NCBI RefSeq assembly: GCF_002368295.1
Contig: NZ_AP018248.1
Location: 4,558,500 to 4,622,499, forward strand
Direction of reading: 5' to 3'
Length of the DNA stretch: 64,000 nucleotides
Source: Tolypothrix tenuis PCC 7101
Lineage (GTDB): Bacteria; Cyanobacteriota; Cyanobacteriia; Cyanobacteriales; Nostocaceae
The position numbers and the translations under genes were made by a program. The stretch's first letter is position 1, and each line of letters opens with the position of its first letter. Under the pieces are notes generated by a model. That model had not been told where the DNA came from. It made no database searches and worked only from the letters and a program-made list of their open reading frames with translations. Shown here piece after piece: positions 24,728 through 34,600 of the stretch.

Positions 24728-26752
24728 ATGCATAGTCACCTTCTGGATGCACGTTACCGAATCTTGGCAGTTCTAAATACAGGGGAATTGACACAAACCT
24801 ATTTGGTGGAAGATACAAACCTTCCTAACAGTCAATTTATCTTGAAGCAACTACAACCTGCCAACAAAAATCCTCAAGATATAAAAATTTTGCGCCGCCT
24901 GTTTGCACGTGAAGCAGCAACTTTAGAAAAAGTCTGTAAAAAACACGAGCAAGTTCAGCAGCTAGTTAATTATTTTGAAGAAAATGAAGAATTCTACTTA
25001 GTACAAGAATTTATTGCTGGTAAGCCTTTAACTGAGGAAATTTTTTTAGGTACTCCCTTGGAGGAAGAGCAAGTTATTAATCTCTTAACAGAGATATTAG
25101 AAATTTTGGTATTTATCCATAGTCAAGAAGTCATACATCAGGATATTAAACCAGCAAATATTATTCGGCGTGAGTCAGACAACAACTTAGTTTTGATTGA
25201 CTTTGGTTCTATGAAAGAAATTGTCGCTAATATTGTTGGCAATCTCGAATATATACCCATAGAGCAATTACAAGGTAACACACAACCTAACAGCGATATA
25301 TATGCTTTAGGTATTATAGCGATCGCAGCTCTCATTGGGTTAACCGACAATGAAATAGCTATATTACCAAAGCACAAAAATTTGCTGACAGGTGAAATTG
25401 TTTGGCGTGATAAAATTCCCCAAGTCAACAAAGGTTTAGCTAGAATTCTCGATAAAATGGTGCGTTTTGATTACCAAAAACGCTATCAGTCTGCTACTGC
25501 AGTATTAAATGACCTCAAGCATCTAAAAAATGGCACTCAAAAACGGATAATTAACAAGCCTTGGTTAATTGTTGCTGGAATAGCTAGCTTGATTACAGTT
25601 GGTGCTGCTGCATGGTTTTCACTCACTTCCAAACCTGCGGGTGATGCTAAGTTATTATACCTGCAAGGAATAGAAAAATATGAGCAAGGTGAATTCCAAG
25701 AAGCTGTTAAAGATTTGACTCAGGTAATTACATTAAATCCGCGATATGCACAAGCTTATAATCGCCGAGGTGATGCTTTTTATCGATTAGGAGAATACCA
25801 AAAAGCTCAAGCCGATTCTAGCAAGGCAATTCAGCTAAATCGCCGGGATGATAATGCTTATTATGACCGTGGCTTTTCTTTTTATGAATTAGGTAAATAT
25901 AAACAAGCGATCGCAGATTTTAATCAAGCAATTAAACTGAATGCCAAAAATCCTTATACTTACTATGGACGGGGTTTAGCGCGTGTAGAATTAAAAGATT
26001 ATCCAGCAGCAATTACAGATTTTAGCAAAGCGATCGCCTTTAACCCCAAGTATAGCGAAGCCTACTTACAACGGGGTATTGTCCGCCGTCGCTTAAAAAT
26101 GAAAGAAGCTGCGATTCAAGATTTTGATACAGTGATTGAGCTAAATTCCCATGATGCTAAAGCCTACTATCAACGGGGTTTAACTTTATTTGCGAATAAC
26201 CAAAGTCAAGCTGCAATTCAAGATTATAATAGCGCCATTGACATCAATCCGAAATATCTGGAAGCTTATCTCAGTCGGGGAGATGTTTATAGCGATTTGG
26301 GCAAAAATTTAGAAGCAACTGAAGATTACAACAAAGTTATCGAACTAAATCCAAAATTAGCGGTAGCATATCTCCATAGAGGAATGCATCGCTTTTCTTT
26401 GGGAAATTATCAAGGCGCAATTGTAGATTATAACCAAGCAATTCAAATAGAACCTAAAAATGCAGTTGCTTATAATAACCGGGGTAATGCTTATCTGGAA
26501 TGGGGAAATAAAAAAGTAGCACTGGCAAATTACACCAAAGCGATCGCAGTTAATTCGCGATATGCTTTAGGTTATTATAATCGGGGTTTACTGCGGGCAA
26601 AATTAGGGGAGAAAAAAGGCGCGATCGCAGATTTTCAGCAAGCCGCAAAGTTATTTCAGCAGAGAGGCGATCAAGATGGCTATAAAGATGCACAATCGCA
26701 GCTAAAAGGATTACAAACTACATCAGATAACGAATCTAAATCTACATCCTAG
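24728..26752 (+). CDS. Ser/Thr protein kinase with ten TPR repeats
   Basis: 674 residues. The kinase domain (~10-270) has the ATP-site Lys in FILKQL, catalytic loop HQDIKPAN, DFGS, and a short activation segment running into EYIPIEQLQG. The HRD motif is HQD and the glycine loop is poor (NTGELTQTY), so activity may be reduced. One membrane helix follows (~281-303, WLIVAGIASLITVGAAAWF). Ten TPR units (~312-655) would then be periplasmic. TPRs bind partner proteins. Kinases of this layout are common in Nostocales; targets are unknown. It is preceded by a long spacer and appears monocistronic. Confidence 0.9.
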   Translation: MHSHLLDARYRILAVLNTGELTQTYLVEDTNLPNSQFILKQLQPANKNPQDIKILRRLFAREAATLEKVCKKHEQVQQLVNYFEENEEFYLVQEFIAGKPLTEEIFLGTPLEEEQVINLLTEILEILVFIHSQEVIHQDIKPANIIRRESDNNLVLIDFGSMKEIVANIVGNLEYIPIEQLQGNTQPNSDIYALGIIAIAALIGLTDNEIAILPKHKNLLTGEIVWRDKIPQVNKGLARILDKMVRFDYQKRYQSATAVLNDLKHLKNGTQKRIINKPWLIVAGIASLITVGAAAWFSLTSKPAGDAKLLYLQGIEKYEQGEFQEAVKDLTQVITLNPRYAQAYNRRGDAFYRLGEYQKAQADSSKAIQLNRRDDNAYYDRGFSFYELGKYKQAIADFNQAIKLNAKNPYTYYGRGLARVELKDYPAAITDFSKAIAFNPKYSEAYLQRGIVRRRLKMKEAAIQDFDTVIELNSHDAKAYYQRGLTLFANNQSQAAIQDYNSAIDINPKYLEAYLSRGDVYSDLGKNLEATEDYNKVIELNPKLAVAYLHRGMHRFSLGNYQGAIVDYNQAIQIEPKNAVAYNNRGNAYLEWGNKKVALANYTKAIAVNSRYALGYYNRGLLRAKLGEKKGAIADFQQAAKLFQQRGDQDGYKDAQSQLKGLQTTSDNESKSTS

Positions 26753-27015
26753 ATTCCGCCCTTGGAAGATGAGAAATGAGGTTTTAAATAAAAGGTGACT
26801 AATAACAGACAAAGAGGATATTCCAGTGCCAACCCTCAATCACTTGAGAATGATTGCAGAAATTATTGATTAAATTTTGTATTATTTAATTTCAAAAATT
26901 TTCCTCCAAAATCCCAAATTTAATATCGCAAATTTTGAAGGAGCGCACCCTGAAATTGCACAAAAAAGGACGCACCTGATGATTTTTAAATTCTTGAAGG
27001 AGTCAAATTATTTAT

Positions 27016-27708
27016 TTAAGCCTGTTCCAGTACTCCTGGTGGAATCGGCACAAGTTGAGGCGTTGATAAACAGGTTCCCTGTCTATACCAAATACCATCA
27101 ACCTCAAAAGCCTCGAATTGAGTGGTGAGTATCGCCCAAGCGCGCTCATTCAATCCCGCAGAATATGTCCAGGTGAACTGGCGATCATTATGTAACCTTT
27201 GTTCCAGTTCTGCTAAATCCTCAGGTAGCCAAAATTGGGTCATTACCCTCTGAGTCGCGATTTCTGGTGGTGTCTCTAGCATCTCAGCCATAGGCTGATT
27301 GACAATGATTTGCTTGCGAGTATCTTGTCTGACAATACTCACAGGGCGCTCATTTTCTGCAGCAGCTACCATGCGGTACAACAATTCTGACGGTATTTGC
27401 AACTGGCTACAAAACACAGAACCTTGATATTGTAATATCCGTTCCGCAGTTTCTGCGGAAGTTGGTGGTTCTTGTGTCGCCATCCACCCAAAAAATTCAA
27501 TTGGGTTTTTACAACCTCGCCAGCGAATCCGCACTTTCCCATTAATTCTGTATGCAGTTTCACTGAGAGCATCTCCGTAGCTTTGAGCAAGCTGCGTAGC
27601 ATCACGCTTAGTAGGAGCAACAATTGAAACTCCTTCATAAGACATTTTATAATTCCATCCCGGCAAGTTGAGGATTCTAAGAATACTCACACTCATCTTC
27701 TTTGACAC
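27016..27708 (-). CDS. PAS-domain protein of unknown function
   Basis: 230 residues. The N-terminal ~90 residues form a basic region of unknown fold. From ~110 there is a PAS-like domain (RPVSIVRQDTRKQIIVNQPMAEML, then FEVDGIWYRQGTCL). No kinase or output domain is present. Its start overlaps the end of the upstream gene by 32 bp, which implies translational coupling with the putative DNA-binding protein. The pair may be a sensor and regulator. An in-frame Met5 is an alternative start. Confidence 0.7.
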   Translation of the reverse strand: MSKKMSVSILRILNLPGWNYKMSYEGVSIVAPTKRDATQLAQSYGDALSETAYRINGKVRIRWRGCKNPIEFFGWMATQEPPTSAETAERILQYQGSVFCSQLQIPSELLYRMVAAAENERPVSIVRQDTRKQIIVNQPMAEMLETPPEIATQRVMTQFWLPEDLAELEQRLHNDRQFTWTYSAGLNERAWAILTTQFEAFEVDGIWYRQGTCLSTPQLVPIPPGVLEQA

Positions 27709-28132
27709 CTCCAGAATCTCTATACACTTTTACACCCCTAGTATCTTGATATACGGACAATTTAAAAGTTTCTTCCCAAATCTTTACTCTTTCCTCCTCC
27801 GGGATGGCTAAAGCCGATGTGATAATTGCAAAGTCTCCTGGTGTAGGTAAAACTTCACCCTTAGCTAACGCTGATAAGTTTTTTATTCCACAGCGTTTCA
27901 GTTCTGTCATATTGGTTCGCACTAAATCAGCAATGGTTTTGGGAGCAGCATTTCGAGAACTGTTAGAGCTAGAACCCGTTTTTTGGGCTATCCACTCATG
28001 GGCCATCTCCTCGATCGCATCGCTTTGGGAAATACCCAAACGAGCACAGATGCTCTTGAACTCCAGCGCTAAATCTAGGGGAATATAGCCGCTGATTTGC
28101 TTGTAATCATCAGAACGCCTTCTGTCAGTCAT
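27677..28132 (-). CDS. putative ribbon-helix-helix/HTH DNA-binding protein
   Basis: 151 residues. Residues ~8-52 (YIPLDLALEFKSICARLGISQSDAIEEMAHEWI) have the strand-helix-helix pattern of ribbon-helix-helix regulators, as in CopG- or ParG-like proteins. Residues ~68-125 form a second helical region. There is no enzyme motif. The upstream DNA carries AAGACA-N8-TGTCTT and three TGACA repeats, plausible operators. It overlaps the PAS gene downstream. A plasmid-type copy or partition regulator is an alternative, but no replication genes are near. Confidence 0.6.
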   Translation of the reverse strand: MTDRRRSDDYKQISGYIPLDLALEFKSICARLGISQSDAIEEMAHEWIAQKTGSSSNSSRNAAPKTIADLVRTNMTELKRCGIKNLSALAKGEVLPTPGDFAIITSALAIPEEERVKIWEETFKLSVYQDTRGVKVYRDSGGVKEDECEYS

Positions 28133-28191
28133 ATACCGAAATCCTGAATATTACGCTTGTCTTTTATTTTCTCTCATGAAGTCACAAATGC

Positions 28192-28244
28192 AAGACATTT
28201 TTTTTTGTCTTAATTAAATGACAGCTTGACAAAAAAAAATGACA
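28192..28244. promoter_or_regulatory. operator-like repeats upstream of the RHH-like gene
   Basis: A perfect inverted repeat AAGACA-N8-TGTCTT (28192-28211), then direct repeats TGACA at 28219, 28227 and 28240. The repeats overlap the -35 box of the putative sRNA promoter. Binding by the adjacent RHH-like protein is inferred from position. Confidence 0.5.
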
Positions 28245-28254
28245 AACTTAGTAT
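28226..28254 (+). promoter_or_regulatory. sigma70-type promoter of a putative sRNA
   Basis: TTGACA (28226-28231), 17-bp spacer, TAGTAT (28249-28254): a consensus -35 and a good -10 at ideal spacing. Confidence 0.6.
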
Positions 28255-28260
28255 GAGAAC

Positions 28261-28346
28261 TGGAGCAGTAAGCGGCTGAAGACAAAAAACGGTAGATACC
28301 CTTAGAAGCTAGCTGCTATATCTTGTAGCTAGCTTCTCACTTTTTT
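28261..28346 (+). ncRNA. putative ~86-nt small RNA
   Basis: It starts ~7 nt after the -10 box and ends at a Rho-independent terminator whose 11-bp perfect stem AGAAGCTAGCT/AGCTAGCTTCT (28304-28314, 28327-28337) is followed by CACTTTTTT. No open frame with a ribosome site fits inside. The unpaired part (28261-28303) is purine-rich and could be the target-binding region. It is divergent from the RHH-like regulator gene. I do not recognise it as Yfr1, 6S or another named RNA. Confidence 0.6.
28304..28346 (+). terminator. terminator of the putative sRNA
   Basis: Perfect 11-bp stem with a 12-nt loop followed by CAC and six T. Confidence 0.85.
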
Positions 28347-28504
28347 GTAGATGCGAGAGTTTTTTGAGTCTCTATATATTCAGTATATCTGCTTATAAAA
28401 ATTTGGCAATAGTACCTAGACAAATAGTTTTCAGGGATTTTTAAATTTCACGTAGAGAATAAGGCGGGTAGATTTTCATACTTGGGGAGGGAGTAAAAAT
28501 TGTG

Positions 28505-28660
28505 TTGGGAATGGGTAATGGGTAATTGGTAATGGGTAATTGGTAATTGGTAATGGGTAATGGGTAATTGGTAATTGGTAATGGGTATTTGTCATTAATT
28601 ATTTCTCCCCCTGCTCCCTGCTCCCCTGCCTACGCAGCGTTCGCGTAGCGTCCCGCAGGG
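28505..28660. repeat. GGGTAAT/TGGTAAT tandem repeats and GC-rich repeat
   Basis: About eleven GGTAATGGGTAATT-type units (28507-28590), a CCCCTGCTCCCTGCTCC stretch, and GCCTACGCAGCGTTCGCGTAGCG near 28627, all typical intergenic repeats of this group. Confidence 0.8.
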
Positions 28661-28673
28661 ATGGTATATTTTT

Positions 28674-31600
28674 TTAGTTGGAAGTCCCTTGCTCTGCGAG
28701 TTCCATAATTTTTTCAAATTGAAAGTTATCTGCTAAATCAGTTAAAAAGGTTTTTAAGACAGCATTTTCTGTGGAAATCTGATCCAGTAAGTCTAAAATC
28801 ATGCCATCGCTGCACTGAGCCGCCGCATGGTAGAGCTGGGTGAGCCATTCCGGTGACATTTGCGATAACAAAGGCAGTAATTCGCTAGAAGTGAGAATTT
28901 GTTCTTTTTTATTAAGATTCGCTTTGACTAATTGATTGCTGTCTTGCTGGTAAAGATATTTGACTCCTAAATAAGTACTCAGCTTTTCTAGTAAAATTTC
29001 TTCGCGGAAGGGTTTATTGATTAAGTCATCACAGCCAGCTTTGATCATGGCGGCGCGCTGTTCTTCAAAAGCGTTGGCAGTTAAGGCAATAATGATAGTG
29101 CGGCGCTGAGGTATAGAAAGTTTGCTTTCGGAAGCTTTAATAAATTTTGTGGCTTCGTAGCCATCCATAATCGGCATCCGCATATCCATAAAAATGAGGT
29201 GTGGTTGCCATTCTTGCCATTGAGCGATCGCTTCTTTACCATTAGTAGCTTCTTGCACCTCAAAACCGATAAATGTTAATAGCTCGACTATCAATAAACG
29301 ACTTTCTCTAGCATCATCAACTACTAGGATGCGATATTGTTCTTGATGAGGTGCTAAACCAATAACAGGGGATTTAGTTGGTTGGAGATGAATGTCCCTA
29401 GCTGAAGCGAGGTTAATTTGAATATCAAAAGTAAATTTACTACCTTCACCTAAAGTACTACTAACGCTAATATCTCCACCCATTAGTTGTACATATTTGC
29501 GGCTAATGGCTAAACCTAGTCCTGTTCCCTGCTGCGATTTTCTGCCAGTTTCAGTTTGTCCAAAGGCTTCAAATAATAAATCAATTTCTTGGGGTGCAAT
29601 GCCAGGGCCAGTATCTTGAACTTCAAATAAAATTTGATTGAGATGAGATTGATTTTGCTCTTGTTGCTGCGATGTTACCCGCAGTATGACGCTACCTTGA
29701 TGAGTAAACTTAATAGCATTTCCTAAAAGATTGAGCAGAACTTGCAGTAATTTACTTTCATCAGTTTGCACATATTGGGGAATATCATCAGCATATTCAA
29801 ATAGCAACTGTAAGTTCTTAGCAGCAGCCCGGAAGTGCAACATATCTTCCAAGCTTTTTAATAAATGAATTAAATCAAAGCTTGTAACATTCAAAGTAGT
29901 TCTACCAGCTTCAATTTTGGACATTTCTAAAATGTCATTGATTAAATTTAATAGATGCTCACCAGCACGATTAATAATTGCTAAGTGCTGCTGATGTTCG
30001 CTGGATAAGGTATTTTCCCGGCTCATAATTTGGGTGAAACCAAGAATGGCGTTGAGTGGTGTTCGCAATTCATGACTCATATTCGCCAGAAATTCACTCT
30101 TAGCCCGATTAGCCGCATCAGCTGCGATCGCAGCTGCTTGTAATGCTTGTGACTGACTTTGAGTTTGGGCTAACAATTGCGCTTGCTGTAAAGCAACTCC
30201 TAGCTGATTACCAATTTGGACAACGATGTTGATTTCTTCTGTTTTCCATTGGCGGGGGCCAGAATTTTGGTAACTAGCTAATAATCCCCACACTTCATTG
30301 CCACATAAAATAGGCACAGTAATATAAGCTTTAGCTTGCAGACGCTTTAAAAAGTTGATGTAATTGGGTTGAAATTTGACTTTGTCAATATCTGTAACAT
30401 AGCGGAAATTGGCAACTTGGGTATACTCAATCTCTGGGATGGTGTTCATCTCTGAATCTCGCACCTGCTGCAGACTCTCTAACATTGTCCAGATGCAACG
30501 CCCTTCTGCTAAAGCGCCTTCGGTGAGAGAAGGGTCATTTTTTTGTGCTTCTATCAGCGAAGACCAACCAAATCCTACCGATTCAGAGACAAATTCACCA
30601 GTCCAATCGGGATGGAAACGGTAAACCACAACGCGATCGCAGTCTAGCACTTGTCGTAATTCTTGGGTGGTGGCGGCGAAAATCGTCTCTAAATCTAAGG
30701 TTTGGCGCATCCTTTGAATCACTTGGGCGATCGCTCTTTCCCGTTCCGCACTTTCTTGTAAGGCTTCTTCTGCTAGCTTGCGCTCGGTAATATCTGTAAC
30801 TGTGCCAATATAGCCCTTAACTTCCCCATCTTCGCCGATTTCTGGCAATGCCTGACAAATTACCCAGATAATTTTACCATCAGGGCTGAGAAACCGATGT
30901 TCCATTTTATAGGGACTTTTGTTTGCCCTAGATGTATCCCAACTTGACAACACAAGCTCGTAATCATCTGGATGCATGGCTTTTGCCCAAGCTCTACCCA
31001 GAGACTCAACTAAGGAAAGCCCAGTAATTTCACTCCAGCGTTGATTAAAATATAAAATATTGCCATCAACATCAGTATGGAAAATACAAGCTGGTGAGGC
31101 TTCTGCTAACAGTTGATATCGTTGTTGACTGGCTTGCAAACCTAATTCTGCCAACTTCCGCACATTGACATCTGCTAAATAACCCACACATTCGATTGGG
31201 TTCCCCGCCTCATCGCGGATTAACCTTACTTGCTCGTAGATCCAATGGTAAGTCCCATCAGCGTGTAAAAAGCGGTATTCGTAAGACCGATACTCCTGCT
31301 CAAATAGCTCAGAAAACTTTTTCAAGAGAGATTCCACATCTTCTGGGTGGACGTAACGCAACCAGAAACTCGAATCTTGGAGAAATTCTCGAGCTTCATA
31401 GCCGAGCATTTTCTTCACGTTCTCACTCATAAAAGTAGTGCCAAAATCCCCAGAGGTTTTGCAGCTATAAATCACCACTGGGCTAGAAGTCAGGAGATAT
31501 TGTAAGCGTTCGTTAGCTAAACGCTGTTTTTGCTCTGCATATTTGCGATCGCTAATTTCTACCATGACTGTACCCACACCAGAAGGGCGATCGTCTTCAC

Positions 31601-34600
31601 CGGGAATGGGAAAATAGGAAATTAAAAAGTGACGCACCGTATCTGGTTGCTGGGGTGCAGGGCTGCTGACTTCTATGTTGAGAATTGGTTTCCCAGTTGA
31701 TAGCACCTGCTCGTAATATGGAGTAACCACAGGGGCAATATGGGGAATAATTTGCTTAATAGTCTTACCAATGTGGTCTTTTTGGGGATATCCATTGATA
31801 TCTGCCTGTAATTCGTTGATTTGCACAAACCGTAGTTGATTATTTAAAATACTCATGCCCACAGGCGCACCAGAGAAAAAGGCATTGAGGCGCGCTTCTC
31901 TCAGGGCGATTTCTTTTTCTAAGGCTTTGCGTTCGGTGATATCTTTGTTTGTACCTGTCATTCGCAGTGGTACACCCTGTTCGTCACGCTCAAAAATCTG
32001 CCCGCGAGTTTGAATCCACTTCCAAGTTCCAGAAGAGCAGCGCATCCGAAATTCTACTTCATAGATTGGGCTGACACCTTGCAAATGCTGCGCTAAAACT
32101 GCGTTAACTAAAGGCAAATCTTCGGGATGGACTAATTCTTCAAAAGCTTGGACATTATCTTCAATTTCATGTTCTTCATAGCCCAGCATTTTCTTCCAGC
32201 GCCAGTCACGATAAATTTTGTTACTGGTGAGATTCCAATCCCACAATCCCAAATCGCTGGCTTCTAAGGCTAATTGCAAGCGTTCTTCGCTCTTTCTATG
32301 GGCTGCTTCTACCAATTTTCGCTGAATTAATCCCCCTAGCTGGGCAGCAACCGCAGATACTAGCAATAGCAAGCGCTTATCAACTTGTACCGGGCTGCTT
32401 TTGAAGAATGCCAAAATCGCCAAAACCTTGTTACCAGCTACAATTGGCACACCAAATACAGCTTTTAATCCTACCCTAGCTGCTTGTGGCGATCGCAAAA
32501 AAATAGGCTGTGTGACACGAGACACATCTTCCAACCATTCTGCCTGTTTCTGTTGCCAAACTCGCCCTGGCAAATCTTCGCCCAGATTTAAGCTAATAGT
32601 TTTACTTTCTAAGCCGAATTCTTCTAAACTGCTATCTTCACCGTACCAACTGAGAGTATGTTCTAAAATTTTGCCATCATCGCTCGGTATCCAAGCTTCG
32701 CCAAAATCCCAGGCGATATTTTGGCAAATTAAGCGTAGAATCACCACTAAAGCCGTATTTACATCAATGGCGCGAGTGATCGCTTGGGTAGTTAACAGCA
32801 ATAAACGGCTTTCGTTTTCAGCTTGCTTGCGCTCAGTGATATCTTTAGCTGTACCCAGTATGTACTGTTGCCCATCAATTTCAATCATTTCCGCGCTGAA
32901 CAAGGTAGTTTTCACTTCGCCTGTAGCTGTACGGACATCAACTTCATGGTTACGAATCGCTTTTGTTTGGCGCAAAATTTGCTGAAGATAAGCATATTCT
33001 TCTGGATTTACCCAAATCTGCAATTCTTGGTTAGTATGTCCAATGACTTGAGCATGGGAATAACCAAAAAATGAACAAAAGCTATCGTTAACTTCGATAT
33101 AGCGCATCTCCGGAATAATACTGAGGCTAATCGGGTCAGGAGATGAGCGAAAAGCCGAACCTAACTTTTCTTCGGAAATGCGGCGTGCGGTTTCCGCACG
33201 TCGGCGTTCTCTGGCTTCTAGGGCTAAAGAGACTAAATTTCCTAAAGAACGGGCAAAATTTTGGTCTTCTTGTGTCCAATGATGAGCAATTAATACAGAT
33301 TCCAAGCATAAAACACCGACAGTTTTTCCCCCTAGCCGGATGGGTGTATCCAGCATGGAAGTAATGTTTAAGGGAGTCAAGTAAGACTCCAAGAACTCTT
33401 TAGTGCGAGGATCGGTGCAGGCATCATGGGCGACAATTAGTTGGTTTTGATGCAAAGCTTGGAAATAAGCTGGATAATCTGCAGTAATCAGGGAAGAGCC
33501 TTCGCTATGTTGCTCTTGACTTTGCTCAAATAAATCTATGCACTGCAAAATTGTCTCGTTTTCTGAATATAGCCAAACACTAGCTCGTTCCACCGCAATA
33601 TTTTTTGCCCCTACTTCTGTAATCAGACTCACAGCTGCTTTGAAGTCGCCTTGATAAAGCACTTGATTGGTGGCGAGTTCTGTAAGTACTAAATTATGCT
33701 GACGCAGCTTAATCGCACTGGCTTGTAATGCTTGTTCGGCGCGTTTGCGCTGCGTAATATTACTAGCTGTACCAGTAATACCAACAACTTCGCCCTCATC
33801 ATTATGTAAAGCGATCGCATTCAGCATCAGATACAGGATGCTACCATCTCTTGTACTACAAATAGTTTCATGCTGAAAAATCGACTCGCCATTGAGAAGA
33901 CGCAGAAAAACTTCCTGCATCTGGGTAACTTGGCTGGGCAAAATAAAATCAGTAAACGCCCGCCCAATCATCTCTTGGGGTTCGTAACCATATAACTTTC
34001 TCACCGCCGGATTAATAAAGGTAATTAATCCTTCTATATCCACAGACCAAATGATATCTTGGGAAGTCTCAACTAGGTGACGATATTTACCTTCACTGGC
34101 TTTGAGCGCAAACAGGCGCGCCTTCCGCGAAGCTTCGCTGATACGAATTTGCTGCTGGAGTTGGCGATTTTGCTTTTCTAATTCTGCACGTGCTTGTTTT
34201 TCTGTTTCTAATAGTTGAGCTTGTTCGCGCGCAACAGCAATAGCGGTAGCGGTGGCTTGTAAAAGTGAGACTTCTGCAGTTTCCCAAAAACGGGCGGCGA
34301 CACAATTATCAAAGCCAATGAAACCGAAAAACTCACCTTTGACAAAAATCGGGAGAACCAGAATTGATAAAACTCCCTGACTAGCTAAAATCTCCCGTTC
34401 TAACTCCGGACATTCCGCCACGATGTCGGAAATCATTTTGCCTTGTGATAATAAGGTAGCCCAACGTGGAAAAGACTTATCATAAGCAACACTTTGTAAA
34501 GCAGGGTTATGATTTTTTGGCTGAATTCCTGGCGCACACCATTCCGCACATTGGCTCATCACTAAACCGCCTCCGGCTGTATGATGATTTTCAAAAATAT

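Noticed and set aside
26877..27128. 83-codon plus-strand frame overlapping the PAS gene
   Set aside because: Half of it is antisense to the PAS protein and the rest is AT-rich spacer.
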